Source of the DNA: Prado023 sp963706885
GTDB lineage: Bacteria; Actinomycetota; Actinomycetes; S36-B12; CAIYMF01
Length of the DNA: 64,000 nt
NCBI GenBank assembly: GCA_963706885.1
Contig: CAVPNX010000007.1
Coordinates: forward strand, 62,001-126,000
Direction: 5' to 3'
Part shown: piece by piece, positions 15,597-25,010 of the stretch
Layout of the letters: each line of letters opens with the position of its first letter
Position numbering within the stretch: the first letter of the stretch is position 1
Position numbers and translations under genes: made by a program
Notes under the pieces: generated by a model
What the model was told of the DNA's origin: nothing
The model's database searches: none
Seen by the model: only the letters and a program-made list of their open reading frames with translations

Positions 15597-17360
15597 TCAG
15601 GCGTCCTTGATCTCGCAGAGCACCGTGCCGGTGGGCACGGTCGCGCCGACCTCCGCGGTCAGGGCGGTGATCACGCCGGCCTTGTGGGCGTTCAGCGGCT
15701 GCTCCATCTTCATCGCCTCGAGGACCACGATCAGGTCGCCGGCAGCGACCTCCTGGCCCTCCTCGACCGCGATCTTGACGATGGTCCCCTGCATGGGTGC
15801 TGCCAGCGAGTCGCCCGTGGCGCCGCCGCCGGCCTTCTTGCCGCCCCGCTTCGGCGCCGCCTTCTTGGCTGAGCCACCACCGCCGCCACCGACTGAGAAG
15901 CCCTCCGGCAGGCTCACCTCGACCCGCTTGCCACCGACCTCGACGACCACGGCAGTGCGGCCCTCGGGCTCGTGCAGCTCGCCGGTTCCGCCGGTGTGGG
16001 CGGGGATGTCGTTGACGAACTCGGTCTCGATCCAGCGGGTGTGCACGGTGAAGGCCTGGTCGGGATCGGCCGGGGCGAACGCCGGGTCGGCGACCACCTT
16101 GCGGTGGAAGGTGATCGCGGTGGCGATCCCCTCGACCTCGAACTCCGCCAACGCCCGGCGGGAGCGCTCGATGGCCTGCCTGCGGTCGTGGCCGGTGACG
16201 ATGAGCTTGGCGAGCAGCGAGTCGAAGTTCCCGCCGATCTCGTCGCCCTGCTGGAAGCCGCCGTCGACGCGGATCCCGGGGCCGGACGGTGGGTGCCAGA
16301 CGGTCAGGGCGCCGGGGGCGGGCAGGAAGTTGCGCCCCGGGTCCTCCCCGTTGATCCGGAACTCGATGGAGTGCCCACGCAGGGGCGGGTCGTCGTAGCC
16401 GAGCTCCTCACCGTCAGCGATCCGGAACTGCTCGCGGACCAGGTCGATGCCCGAGACCTCCTCGGACACCGGGTGCTCGACCTGCAGGCGGGTGTTGACC
16501 TCCAGGAAGGAGATGGTCCCGTCCTTGCCGACCAGGAACTCGACGGTGCCGGCGCCGTAGTAGCCGGCCTCCCGGACGATCGCCTTGCTCGAGGAGTACA
16601 GCCGCTCGACCTGCTCCTCGGTGAGGAATGGCGCGGGCGCCTCCTCCACGAGCTTCTGGTGGCGGCGCTGCAGCGAGCAGTCGCGGGTGGACACGACCAC
16701 CACGTTGCCGTGCTTGTCGGCGAGCACCTGGGTCTCGACGTGCCGTGGGCTGTCGAGGTACTGCTCGACGAAGCACTCGCCACGACCGAAGGCGGCAACC
16801 GCCTCACGCACGGCGGAGTCGTACAGCTCGGGGATCTCCTCCATGGTGCGCGCGACCTTCAGGCCACGACCGCCGCCGCCGAAGGCCGCCTTGATGGCGA
16901 TCGGCAGCCCGACCTCCTCGGCGAACGCCACGACCTCGTCGGCGCCGGTCACCGGGTCGGCAGTGCCGCGCACCTGGGGGGCGCCGGCGCGGGCGGCGAT
17001 GTGCCGGGCGGACACCTTGTCGCCCAGGTCGCGGATGGCCTCAGGGGGTGGACCGATCCAGATGAGTCCGGCGTCGATCACCGCTTGGGCGAAGTCGGCG
17101 TTCTCGGACAGGAAACCGTAGCCGGGGTGCACGGCGTCGGCTCCGCTGCGGCGGGCCACGTCGAGCAGCTTGTCGAACACCAGGTAGGACTCCACGGCCG
17201 TCGTGCCGCCCAGGGCGTAGGCCTCGTCGGCGGCCTTCACGTGCAGTGCGTCGCGGTCCGGGTCGGCGTACACCGCCACCGAGGCGATGCCGGCATCGTG
17301 GCACGCACGGGCCACCCGGATCGCGATCTCACCGCGGTTGGCGATCAGTACCTTCTTCAT
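15597..17360 (-). CDS. accA: Acyl-CoA carboxylase alpha subunit (biotin carboxylase plus biotin carrier)
   Basis: The 587-residue protein carboxylates its own biotin using ATP and bicarbonate and passes CO2 to the beta subunit, giving malonyl- or methylmalonyl-CoA. It begins KKVLIANRGEIAIRVARA, has the ATP-grasp loop KAAFGGGGRGLKVA near 160, FVEQYLDSPRHVE, and FLEVNTRLQVEHPVSE with catalytic Glu and Arg. A Gly/Lys/Ala-rich linker (about 485-515) leads to the biotinyl domain with EAMKMEQPL near 555, where the second Lys is modified. Length and order match actinobacterial AccA3/PccA. The start at 17360 places the first strand correctly. It belongs functionally with the accE/accD genes 3 kb away and with birA. 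Confidence 0.95.
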   Translation of the reverse strand: MKKVLIANRGEIAIRVARACHDAGIASVAVYADPDRDALHVKAADEAYALGGTTAVESYLVFDKLLDVARRSGADAVHPGYGFLSENADFAQAVIDAGLIWIGPPPEAIRDLGDKVSARHIAARAGAPQVRGTADPVTGADEVVAFAEEVGLPIAIKAAFGGGGRGLKVARTMEEIPELYDSAVREAVAAFGRGECFVEQYLDSPRHVETQVLADKHGNVVVVSTRDCSLQRRHQKLVEEAPAPFLTEEQVERLYSSSKAIVREAGYYGAGTVEFLVGKDGTISFLEVNTRLQVEHPVSEEVSGIDLVREQFRIADGEELGYDDPPLRGHSIEFRINGEDPGRNFLPAPGALTVWHPPSGPGIRVDGGFQQGDEIGGNFDSLLAKLIVTGHDRRQAIERSRRALAEFEVEGIATAITFHRKVVADPAFAPADPDQAFTVHTRWIETEFVNDIPAHTGGTGELHEPEGRTAVVVEVGGKRVEVSLPEGFSVGGGGGGSAKKAAPKRGGKKAGGGATGDSLAAPMQGTIVKIAVEEGQEVAAGDLIVVLEAMKMEQPLNAHKAGVITALTAEVGATVPTGTVLCEIKDA

Positions 17361-17452
17361 TCCCGCACCCCTCATGCCTGCTCCGGGGCCCGAAACCGGG
17401 CGACTCGTCAGCCATCCTACGGAGGTGGTGCCGGTGATCCTGCGGCCACCCG

Positions 17453-18148
17453 TCAGGCTGTGGTCCAGAGGTCCGTCCAGCGCACGGCGAGCTCGCCGAG
17501 GAGGGCCCGCAGCGTGGGCAGCGCCAACCCGATCACGTTCGAGTGATCGCCATCGACCCCGTCGATGAAAGGCCCTCCGAGGCCGTCGATCGTGCACGAC
17601 CCGGCCACCGCCAGCGGCTCGCCGGAGGCGATGTAGGCCTCGAGCTCGACCGGGTCGGGGCGGCCGAACCGGATGGTGGTGGACACTGCCCGTTCCAGCA
17701 GGCGGCCGCTGTCGAGGTCGATCACCGCGTGGCCGGTGACCAGCACGCCGGTCCGGCCGGACATGGCAGCCCAGCGGTCGCGGACCTCCTGGGCCATGCG
17801 GGCCTTCCCGAGCACCTGGCCGTCGAGGTCGAGCATCGAGTCCGCGCCCACGACCAGCACCCGGGTGCCCGTCGGCACGCCTGGCACCTCCCCGGCCAGG
17901 ACCTGGGCGGCGACGTCGCGGGCCTTGGCGGTGGCCAGGAGCTGGGTCAGGGCAGGGGGGTCGGACGTGAGGTCCCCGGCTGCGGCGATCAGGGCGTCCT
18001 CGTCGACCCGGCTGGGCCAGACGACCGGGGTGATCCCGGCGGCCCGCAACAGCGTGGCCCGGGCGGGGGAGGCCGACCCCAGGACCAGCACCGGCAGACG
18101 GGCCCCCGGGGCGCCCGTGGCGCCGGCTGGGTCAGCCACGGGCCACAC
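17453..18148 (-). CDS. maf: Maf-family nucleoside triphosphate pyrophosphatase
   Basis: This is a house-cleaning enzyme that hydrolyses non-canonical or modified NTPs to the monophosphate. LVLGSASPARATLLRAAGI near residues 20-38 is the Maf signature; DSMLDLDGQVLGKA and DGLGGPFIDGVDGDHSNVIGLAL are the other conserved blocks. The usual RxxxL after SASPAR is present. The GTG at 18148 gives 231 residues; a second GTG at 18139 overlaps the upstream stop more tightly and may be the true start. It lies directly after the glycosyltransferase gene. Maf next to acyl-CoA carboxylase genes is a common actinobacterial arrangement. Confidence 0.9.
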   Translation of the reverse strand: MWPVADPAGATGAPGARLPVLVLGSASPARATLLRAAGITPVVWPSRVDEDALIAAAGDLTSDPPALTQLLATAKARDVAAQVLAGEVPGVPTGTRVLVVGADSMLDLDGQVLGKARMAQEVRDRWAAMSGRTGVLVTGHAVIDLDSGRLLERAVSTTIRFGRPDPVELEAYIASGEPLAVAGSCTIDGLGGPFIDGVDGDHSNVIGLALPTLRALLGELAVRWTDLWTTA

Positions 18149-20390
18149 GCGAGCGCAGGGCGCCCGACGTCCGGGCGCGCAGGCCCCGTCCCGGCGCCAC
18201 CAGGACCCGGCCCCCCGGGGAGGGCAGCAGCGTCACCGTTCCCCGCGGGCAGGTCAGGTGCATCGGCGAGCGCCGGCCGTGCGTCCACAGCCCACCGATC
18301 GGGACGAGCAGGCCACGGAACCCGACGTGCAGCGACAGGGCGCCGCGGGCCAGGTCGGTGGTGGCCACGAGGGGGTCGGTCTCGATGACCCCGGCGACCG
18401 GGGCGGTCCAGTCCAGGCCCTCGACCGTCGGCTCGGCGGTGTAGTGCAGCAGCCCGACCGTGCGGGAGAACCCGCCGACGTCGGCGACGCAGATCGCCGG
18501 CTGCGAGTCGTCACCGGGTGCGATGTTGCTGGCCCGCAGCACACCGGTGAAGGTCGCACCCTCGGCTGTGGCGCGCAGGTTGGACCAGTCGATGTCCACC
18601 ACCCAGTCCAGGGCGTCGGTGATGTCGCTGGGTGCCCCGTCCGCCCCGATCCGCACGAGCAGCCGGCCGTCGACGTTGGTCGCCATGAGCAGCTCCCGCC
18701 GTGGGCTGACCCACACCGTGCCGTCAGGGTGGCGTTCGAGGGTGGCGTTGCCGACCCGGGCAGCGATGATCCGGGTCTCGAAGGCGGTCGTGAGCAGTGG
18801 GACCGTCTCGGTCCCGTCGGTGAACTCGACCCGGAACGGGCCCGTCTCGGTGGCCGCGAAGGCCAGGGCGTTGGAACGGACCTGGACGATGACATCGCGG
18901 GTTGGTCCCGCCGCGTGCGGGTGGACCGGCAGGTCCTCGTCCTCGACGTCCTCGACCCCGCTGACCGGTGGCGGGTCGACCAGCCAACCGGCCGGCTCCG
19001 CGAGCCCGGGCAGCTCGCACGTCCAGGCCGTCAGGCCGGTGGCGGAGTCGGCCAGGATGCCGGGCAGGCGCAGCACCCGGGTCGTGGTCGCCAGCGACTC
19101 CACCAGGATGCTGGGTGAGCGACGGTCGCAGGCCCGCTCGGCGACCTCCGCCGCCAGCGCCCGCCAGCGGGACCAGACCGACGTCGGATCGGTTCGGCGC
19201 AGGGCCGCCGAGGCGGCGGCGCGGACCACGCCGGGATCGGCCGCAGATGGCTCGCCGACGCCCACCTGCACCCGGATCGCGGCGGCCAGGGCCCCGACGT
19301 CGCCCGCGGGAACGAGCATCCCGGCCCCGGGTGTGCGTAGCAGCTCGTCGGGCCCGTAGCGGACGTCGTAGGCCACGACCGGGACGCCCACGGCCAATGA
19401 CCGGAGGATCGGCAGGGGGTAGGACTCCCGACGGCCGGCCCAGACCGTGACCGTGGCGCCGTCGAACGGGGCGTAATCATCGCCGGTGGGAGCCATCAGG
19501 CGAACCCGGCCGGCCAGCCCCAGCTCCTCGGCGAGGGCGAGCAGCGCCCCACCCTCCTCGCCCTCGCCGACCAGGTCCAGGACCAGGTTCGGGTCAGCGG
19601 TCAGCGTCGCAGCGGCCGCACGCACCACGTCGTGGTGTCCTCCCGCGGGCTCCAGCGGCCCGACCGAGACGATCCGGCGGGCAGCCTCCGAGTGCGCGCC
19701 GGACCCCCGGGACGGGGCCTCGGCGTTCCCCGCCGCGGTCACGGGGGCCTCGGGTCGGGCGACCGCGGGCGGGATCACCAGCACCGGCGTCGCCGTCCCG
19801 AACCGGGTCCGCAGGTCCGCGGCCTGGGCCTCGGTCGGCACCACCAGGGCATCGAAGGCGTCCTGCTGGTCGGCGAACCTCTCGGCGAACCGGGGGGTCA
19901 TGGCCGCGAGGGCCGGGTCCTTGCCCGGCTCCGCGGCGCCCAGGTGGTTCAGGTGGATGCCGGCGACCCGGGCGACCAGGGGGTTGCTCATCGCGCCCAG
20001 GTAGGGGTAGGCCGCCGGGGAGTCCGCGAACACCACCGCCCCGGGGATCTGGGCGGTCAGCCAGTCCAGCCAGTCGCCGACCCGGGGGTCGATCGAGCCG
20101 CCCGGCGGCAGCGGTCCGTACCACGAGGGCCGGACCCGTCGGTCGCGCAGGGCGTAGTGGTGAAGGCCGGTGTCGGCGGGGAACCGCCCATCGTCGACCA
20201 TCCTGCGGACCGTGCGCTGGAGTGCGGCGTCCCTGTTGATGAGGACGGCGTGCGTGGCCCACCCGGCCCCGGCGAAGGCCCGCAGCCGGGCCAGCCAGAA
20301 CTGGGTCAGCCGCCCGCCGTCGGCCTTCAACTCGTTGAAGACGAACACAGCCGTCGGCCGACCATCGGCGAAGGGCCGCTCGGAGATCAC
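18132..20390 (-). CDS. GT-B glycosyltransferase, TagE-like, with long C-terminal extension
   Basis: The protein has about 752 residues if started at the GTG at 20390; a GTG at 20435 would add 15. The N-terminal half resembles poly(glycerol-phosphate) alpha-glucosyltransferases: TAVFVFNELKADGGRLTQFWLARL at the start, then RRIVSVGPLEPAGGHHDVVRAA and the donor-site region WAGRRESYPLPILRSLAVGVPVVAYDVRYGPDELL typical of GT4 proteins. The last 330 or so residues hold beta-rich sequence without recognised motifs. TagE-type enzymes glucosylate wall teichoic acid, which fits the CDP-glycerol polymerase genes in the window. There is no membrane segment, so it acts at the cytoplasmic face. Boundaries of the C-terminal domain are uncertain. 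Confidence 0.8.
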   Translation of the reverse strand: MISERPFADGRPTAVFVFNELKADGGRLTQFWLARLRAFAGAGWATHAVLINRDAALQRTVRRMVDDGRFPADTGLHHYALRDRRVRPSWYGPLPPGGSIDPRVGDWLDWLTAQIPGAVVFADSPAAYPYLGAMSNPLVARVAGIHLNHLGAAEPGKDPALAAMTPRFAERFADQQDAFDALVVPTEAQAADLRTRFGTATPVLVIPPAVARPEAPVTAAGNAEAPSRGSGAHSEAARRIVSVGPLEPAGGHHDVVRAAAATLTADPNLVLDLVGEGEEGGALLALAEELGLAGRVRLMAPTGDDYAPFDGATVTVWAGRRESYPLPILRSLAVGVPVVAYDVRYGPDELLRTPGAGMLVPAGDVGALAAAIRVQVGVGEPSAADPGVVRAAASAALRRTDPTSVWSRWRALAAEVAERACDRRSPSILVESLATTTRVLRLPGILADSATGLTAWTCELPGLAEPAGWLVDPPPVSGVEDVEDEDLPVHPHAAGPTRDVIVQVRSNALAFAATETGPFRVEFTDGTETVPLLTTAFETRIIAARVGNATLERHPDGTVWVSPRRELLMATNVDGRLLVRIGADGAPSDITDALDWVVDIDWSNLRATAEGATFTGVLRASNIAPGDDSQPAICVADVGGFSRTVGLLHYTAEPTVEGLDWTAPVAGVIETDPLVATTDLARGALSLHVGFRGLLVPIGGLWTHGRRSPMHLTCPRGTVTLLPSPGGRVLVAPGRGLRARTSGALRSRVARG

Positions 20391-20508
20391 GACCCGCAGC
20401 CTAATGGCCGGGCGCCGAGCACCGGGGGAGCGCACGCAGCGGGAATCCCGGCACCGGTCCGCCGATCAGCTCGTCATCGGTCCCGGGACCCTCGTCGCAG
20501 GTGGGGCC

Positions 20509-20733
20509 TCACCTGGGCAGGGCGGACTCCCACCAGCCCGTGGGAGCCACGGGTGCACGCAGGAGCCGGGCGGGTGGAGCCCACTGGGCCACCGGCCCGG
20601 CCGGTCCGGTGGCGTCGTCGCCCCCGGAGGCCGCTGCCAGGACGGTCACGAGTGCCGCGAGCTCCTCGGCAGTCGGCTCACCGCGGACGATCCGCAGCGC
20701 CGGCGGAGCCTGGGGGGTGTCGGGTGTGCTCAC
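20509..20733 (-). CDS. accE: Acyl-CoA carboxylase epsilon subunit
   Basis: This small 74-residue protein reads LRIVRGEPTAEELAALVTVLAA and ends GWWESALPR. That is the epsilon-subunit pattern: a RG.PT.EE.AAL helix followed by a C-terminal W..S..R segment. In actinobacteria the epsilon subunit stabilises and activates the alpha-beta complex. The GTG start overlaps the accD stop by four bases (GTGA), so it is the second gene of the accD transcript. Confidence 0.88.
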   Translation of the reverse strand: MSTPDTPQAPPALRIVRGEPTAEELAALVTVLAAASGGDDATGPAGPVAQWAPPARLLRAPVAPTGWWESALPR

Positions 20734-22337
20734 AGCGGGATGTTCCCGTGCTTCTTCGGCGGCAGGGTCTCGCGCTTGTTGCGCAGGACCCGCAGCGCCT
20801 GGGTGACCTGGGCCCGGGTCTCGTGCGGCAGGATCACGCGGTCGATGTAGCCCCGCTCCCCGGCCAGGTAGGGGTTGGCCAGCTGCAGGTTGTACTCGGC
20901 CTCGAGCTCGGCGCGGGTCGCCGCGGGATCCTCGGCGCCGGCCAGCTCCTTGCGGTACAGGATGCTCACCGCACCCTGGGCGCCCATCACGGCGATCTGG
21001 CCCGTCGGCCACGACAGGTTGACGTCACCACCGAGGTGCTTGGAGCCCATGACCACGTACGCCCCACCGTAGGCCTTGCGGGTGATCACCGTGACCTTCG
21101 GGACGGTGGCCTCGACATAGGCGTAGATGAGCTTGGCGCCGCGGCGGATGATGCCGTCCCACTCCTGGGAGGTGCCGGGAAGGAAGCCGGGGACGTCCAC
21201 GAACGTGATCACGGGGATGTTGAACGCGTCGCACGTGCGCACGAAGCGTGCGGCCTTCTCCGAGGCGTCGATGTCCAGGGTCCCGGCGAACTGCATCGGC
21301 TGGTTGGCCACGATCCCGACCGAGTGGCCCTCGACCCGGCCGAACCCGACGACCATGTTGGGCGCGAACAGGGGCTGGACCTCGAGGAACTCCTCGTCAT
21401 CGAGCACCGCCCCGATCGCCCGGTGCATGTCGTAGGGCTGGTTGGGCGAGTCCGGGATCAGGGCGTCGAGGGCCAGGTCGGTCTCGGTGGGGGCCAGGTC
21501 GGCCTCGTCGCCGAACACCGGGGGGCGCTCGAGGTTGTTGGCCGGCAGGTAGCTCAGCAGCGCCCGCACGTAGTTCAGGGCGTCGTGCTCGTCCTCGCCC
21601 ATGTAGTGCGCCACACCGGACTTCGTGTTGTGGGTGCGCGCCCCGCCGAGCTCCTCGAACTCGACGTCCTCCCCGGTGACGGTCTTGATGACGTCGGGGC
21701 CGGTGATGAACATGTGCGAGGTCTTGTCGACCATCACCGTGAAGTCGGTGATGGCCGGCGAGTACACCGCGCCACCGGCGCAGGGCCCCATGATCAGCGA
21801 GATCTGCGGGATCACCCCGGAGGCATGGACGTTGCGGCGGAAGATCTCTCCGTAGATCGCCAGCGAGACCACGCCCTCCTGGATGCGGGCGCCGCCGGAG
21901 TCGTTGATCCCGATGATCGGCCACCCGTTCCTCAGGGCCAGGTCCATCACCTTGATGATCTTCTCGCCGAACACCTCACCCAGGGAACCGCCGAACACCG
22001 TGAAGTCCTGGGCGAAGACACACACCGGCCGGCCGTCGATCGTTCCGGTGCCGGTGACCACGCCGTCCCCGTAGGGCCGGTTCTTCTGGCCGCCGAAGTT
22101 GTAGGACCGGTGCCGGGCCAGATCGTCCATCTCGACGAACGAGTCGGCGTCCAGGAAGTGGCGCAACCGCTCGCGGGCGGTCATCTTGCCCTTGGCATGC
22201 TGCTTCTCGATCCGCGCGGCCTTCCCGGCCAGGATCGCCTCGTGCCGGCGATGCTCCAGGTCGGCGAGCTTGCCCGCCGTGGTGGTCAGATCGCTGGTTG
22301 CCTGCGGTGTGCTCGGCTCAGGTGCGCTGGCGCTCAT
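20730..22337 (-). CDS. accD: Acyl-CoA/propionyl-CoA carboxylase beta subunit
   Basis: The 535-residue carboxyltransferase moves CO2 from biotin to acetyl- or propionyl-CoA. It contains KGKMTARERL near residue 50, the oxyanion-hole segments GGSLGEVFGEKI, NDSGGARIQEGV and GPCAGGAVYSPA, and later VDVPGFLPGTSQEW and ITRKAYGGAYVVMGSK. Length and these motifs match AccD5/PccB. An Asp or Ile near residue 420 usually sets chain-length preference, but I did not assign it by alignment. The ATG at 22337 has GAGAGGGACG upstream. The gene is divergent from birA, only 44 bases away. Confidence 0.95.
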   Translation of the reverse strand: MSASAPEPSTPQATSDLTTTAGKLADLEHRRHEAILAGKAARIEKQHAKGKMTARERLRHFLDADSFVEMDDLARHRSYNFGGQKNRPYGDGVVTGTGTIDGRPVCVFAQDFTVFGGSLGEVFGEKIIKVMDLALRNGWPIIGINDSGGARIQEGVVSLAIYGEIFRRNVHASGVIPQISLIMGPCAGGAVYSPAITDFTVMVDKTSHMFITGPDVIKTVTGEDVEFEELGGARTHNTKSGVAHYMGEDEHDALNYVRALLSYLPANNLERPPVFGDEADLAPTETDLALDALIPDSPNQPYDMHRAIGAVLDDEEFLEVQPLFAPNMVVGFGRVEGHSVGIVANQPMQFAGTLDIDASEKAARFVRTCDAFNIPVITFVDVPGFLPGTSQEWDGIIRRGAKLIYAYVEATVPKVTVITRKAYGGAYVVMGSKHLGGDVNLSWPTGQIAVMGAQGAVSILYRKELAGAEDPAATRAELEAEYNLQLANPYLAGERGYIDRVILPHETRAQVTQALRVLRNKRETLPPKKHGNIPL

Positions 22338-22369
22338 CTCGTCCCTCTCCCGGATTGCCCTGCGTGAAG

Positions 22370-22376
22370 TACCTTA
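22370..22376. promoter_or_regulatory. Overlapping divergent -10 elements for birA and accD
   Basis: Read forward, TACCTT (22370-22375) ends six bases before the birA GTG at 22382, a leaderless layout. Read on the other strand, bases 22376-22371 give TAAGGT, a -10 for the accD mRNA that would start near 22364 and include its Shine-Dalgarno. One seven-base segment could thus serve both genes, with polymerases competing for it. Confidence 0.45.
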
Positions 22377-22381
22377 TCCCT

Positions 22382-23308
22382 GTGTCTGAGACCATTCCGG
22401 GGCCGGTCGCCCCCACGCCTGCGCCCCTCGTCCCCGGCCCCGACGGCCGTCCCCGATCGGCAGGGGTCGCCTACGTCGACCAATGGCCCGTCGACCTCGG
22501 CACGGCCGCCGTCGTGAAGTCCATCCGCAAGGGCGGCGGCTCCTGGCGCAGCGTCACCGTGTTCTCGGAGATCGCCTCGACGAACACCGTCGGGGTCGCC
22601 CTGGCCACGGCGGGCTGCCCGTCCGGGGTTGTCCTGGTGACTGACCTGCAGACCGCGGGGCGTGGGCGCCTGGACCGGGGATGGCAGGCGCCGTCGGGCA
22701 CGTCGGCGATGTTCTCCGTGGTCCTGCACCCGACGGGTCCCGACCATGAGTGGGGCGTCCTGCCCCTGCTCGCCGGGGTGGCCGTGTGCGAGGCGGTGGA
22801 GTTCGTGACCGGGATCCGGGCATCCCTGAAGTGGCCCAACGACCTCGTGATCCGCGATGAGGACGCCCCGAGCGGCCGCGGTGGCAAGGTGGGCGGCATC
22901 CTGGCCGAGCGCGACGCGCAGACCGGGGCCATCGTGCTCGGGGTGGGGATCAACGTCGATCTCGCCGAGGCTGACCTCCCGGTGCCGGGCGCCACCTCGC
23001 TGACCCTTGCCGGGCTGCAGCGGCCACGGCGCGCGAAGCTGATCGGCCGCGCGCTGTCACGCATCGAGCACTGGTTCACCGCATGGGACGCGGTCGGCAC
23101 CGACACGGAGTCCCTGGATCGCCTGCTGGAGTCCTACCGCGAGCGGTGCGTCTCGCTCGGCGCACCGCTGTCCGTGGCCCGTCCCGGCGTTGAGGACCTC
23201 GTCGGCGTGGGTGCCGGGATCAGCCCGACGGGCGCCCTTCTGGTGGACTCGCAGGGCACGCAGGTGGCTGTTGTTGTCGGGGACGTGACCCACGCCACCA
23301 CCGGCTGA
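22382..23308 (+). CDS. birA: Biotin--[acetyl-CoA-carboxylase] ligase
   Basis: The product (308 residues, GTG start) activates biotin as biotinyl-AMP and attaches it to the AMKM lysine of the carboxylase alpha subunit. FSEIASTNT, TDLQTAGRGRLDRGWQAP (biotinyl-AMP loop GRGRxxR), SLKWPNDLV and KVGGILAE are the class I BirA motifs. There is no N-terminal winged-helix domain, so it is a ligase without DNA-binding repressor function. Position opposite accD links it to its substrate complex. The cyclase gene follows after one base. Confidence 0.93.
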   Translation: MSETIPGPVAPTPAPLVPGPDGRPRSAGVAYVDQWPVDLGTAAVVKSIRKGGGSWRSVTVFSEIASTNTVGVALATAGCPSGVVLVTDLQTAGRGRLDRGWQAPSGTSAMFSVVLHPTGPDHEWGVLPLLAGVAVCEAVEFVTGIRASLKWPNDLVIRDEDAPSGRGGKVGGILAERDAQTGAIVLGVGINVDLAEADLPVPGATSLTLAGLQRPRRAKLIGRALSRIEHWFTAWDAVGTDTESLDRLLESYRERCVSLGAPLSVARPGVEDLVGVGAGISPTGALLVDSQGTQVAVVVGDVTHATTG

Positions 23309-23309
23309 T

Positions 23310-24362
23310 GTGAGCACGGGCCCAGGCGGGGGACCACCAGCCGATGCGGAGCCGGTCGACCCACGCCAGCAGCAGATCGGGCGGATCGCCGAGATCGTCC
23401 TGGGTGACCCGGCGGTCTTCACCCGCGAGGAGGCCGCGGCAGCTGCCGGGTTGACCGTGGAGCAGGCGCGCCCCTACTGGCGGGCGATGGGCTTCGCGGA
23501 CGTGGGAAGCGCACCTGCCTTCACCTCGACCGACGTGGAGTCCCTGTGCCTGCTCACCGGATGGGTCGCCAGCGGGCTGCTGGACGAGGCGACCACGATC
23601 GAGGTCGTGCGCAGCCTGGGCCAGACCGCCTCCCGATTGGCCGACTGGCAGGTCGACACCATGGCGCGGGTCCTGGCCGAGTCCCAGGCCCCGGTGGACC
23701 TCACAGCCGTGGGAGAGGCCATGGCCGGGGTGCTCCCCGGCCTCGAATCGCTGCTCGTGCACGCCTGGCGCCGGCACCTGGCCGCCGTCGTCGGACGGGG
23801 CCTGGCCTTCGTCTCCGACGACCCTGAGGCCATGAGCGAACCGACCCTGGCGACGGTGGGGTTCGCGGACATCGCGGGATTCACCCGCCTGGCCCGGGTG
23901 ATGGCCGATCCGGACCTCGCCGCGATGGTGCAGGCCTTCGAGTCCGGCGCGGCCGACATCGTGGCCGGGCGGGGCGGACGACTGGTCAAGACCTTGGGCG
24001 ACGAGGTCATGTTCGTCACGGACAGGGCCGACGATGCCGTGGCCATCGCGACGCAGCTGCACGGGCTCACCTCACCCGGTGACGAGGCGCTGAGCCTTCG
24101 CATCGGACTGGCCACCGGGCACCTGATCTCGCGGATGGGCGACTTCTACGGTGGCACGGTGAACCTCGCCAGCCGGCTCACGGCCATCGCCCGCCCGGGG
24201 TCCACCCTTGTGGACGCGACCACCGAGAGTGCGCTGACCGACCCCGACGCCTACGTGCTCAGGCACTTGGCTCCCCGTCCGCTGCGGGGCATGGGGCTGG
24301 TGCGGGCCACGTCGGTCTCCCCGCGCAGGCGCCCGGTGGCGGGGGTCGACGCGGTCCGGTGA
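23310..24362 (+). CDS. Class III adenylate/guanylate cyclase with N-terminal regulatory domain
   Basis: This is a 350-residue cytosolic cyclase. The C-terminal domain (about 180-345) has all catalytic positions: metal Asp in FADIAGF (187), substrate-selecting Lys in KTLGDE (227) with the second metal Asp (231), and Asn and Arg of the transition state in GGTVNLASRL. The Lys favours ATP over GTP. The first 170 residues are helical, with TREEAAAAAGLTVEQARPYWRAMGF resembling a helix-turn-helix-like adaptor, and recall the autoinhibitory N-terminus of mycobacterial Rv1264-type cyclases. That similarity is an impression only. The GTG start lies one base after the birA stop, so the two are co-transcribed. 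Confidence 0.87.
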   Translation: MSTGPGGGPPADAEPVDPRQQQIGRIAEIVLGDPAVFTREEAAAAAGLTVEQARPYWRAMGFADVGSAPAFTSTDVESLCLLTGWVASGLLDEATTIEVVRSLGQTASRLADWQVDTMARVLAESQAPVDLTAVGEAMAGVLPGLESLLVHAWRRHLAAVVGRGLAFVSDDPEAMSEPTLATVGFADIAGFTRLARVMADPDLAAMVQAFESGAADIVAGRGGRLVKTLGDEVMFVTDRADDAVAIATQLHGLTSPGDEALSLRIGLATGHLISRMGDFYGGTVNLASRLTAIARPGSTLVDATTESALTDPDAYVLRHLAPRPLRGMGLVRATSVSPRRRPVAGVDAVR

Positions 24363-24412
24363 GCTGGGACGCCCGGCTGCTGGAGTGGCGCGCTGGCTGC
24401 GTGCGCCCTGGG

Positions 24413-24898
24413 TCAGTGGCTCGGTGAGGGGTCCGGTTCGGGGGTCGTGCTGACCTCCTCGGTCGGGAAGACCCAGGTGCGGTAGGCCCAGAACCGGAAC
24501 AGGGTCCCCAGGCCGACGGCGATCACGTTGCCGCTGATGTTGTCCGCCAGCTGGCTGTCCAGGCCCAGCAGGTAGTGCGTGAAGGCCAGGCAGGCCCAGG
24601 AGATGAGCAGGGCAACGGCGTTGGTCGCGAAGAACAGGGCGGTCTCCCGGCCGTAGCCGGTCCGGGCCCGGTCGCCGTAGGTCCAGTGCCGGTTGGCCAG
24701 GAAGGCGAAGGTCGTGGCCACGACCACGCTGATCGTCTTGGCCGTCAGCGGGCTGTCGGACAGGACACCTGCGCGCAGGATGTTGAACAGGCCGACGTCG
24801 ATGATGAAGGCAACGGCCCCGACGGTGCCGAACTTGGCGACCTCGGCTCCCAGGCGCCGCGCGGCAGTCGCCACATGGCCCTGCACGTGCCCGTCCAC
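24413..24898 (-). CDS. GtrA-family membrane protein
   Basis: This small 161-residue membrane protein has four predicted helices. AKFGTVGAVAFIIDVGLFNIL at the start, ATTFAFLANRHWTYG in the middle and FRFWAYRTWVFP near the end are the GtrA/DPMS signatures. GtrA proteins are thought to flip polyprenyl-phosphate-linked sugars or to support surface-polymer glycosylation. The start at GTG 24898 is chosen because GGAGG stands five bases upstream; the open frame extends further but lacks family similarity there. It is divergent from an acyl-CoA dehydrogenase gene. In mycobacteria a GtrA-like gene also lies beside purK. Confidence 0.85.
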   Translation of the reverse strand: MDGHVQGHVATAARRLGAEVAKFGTVGAVAFIIDVGLFNILRAGVLSDSPLTAKTISVVVATTFAFLANRHWTYGDRARTGYGRETALFFATNAVALLISWACLAFTHYLLGLDSQLADNISGNVIAVGLGTLFRFWAYRTWVFPTEEVSTTPEPDPSPSH

Positions 24899-25010
24899 GT
24901 CCGCCTCCGCCACCTGTGCCTGTGCCTGGCCTGTGCCATGCGTGCCCTCTACCCCGACGGGGGAATCGGCACACCCGACCTGCACTGTGAAGTGTCTCAC
25001 CACGATCCAA

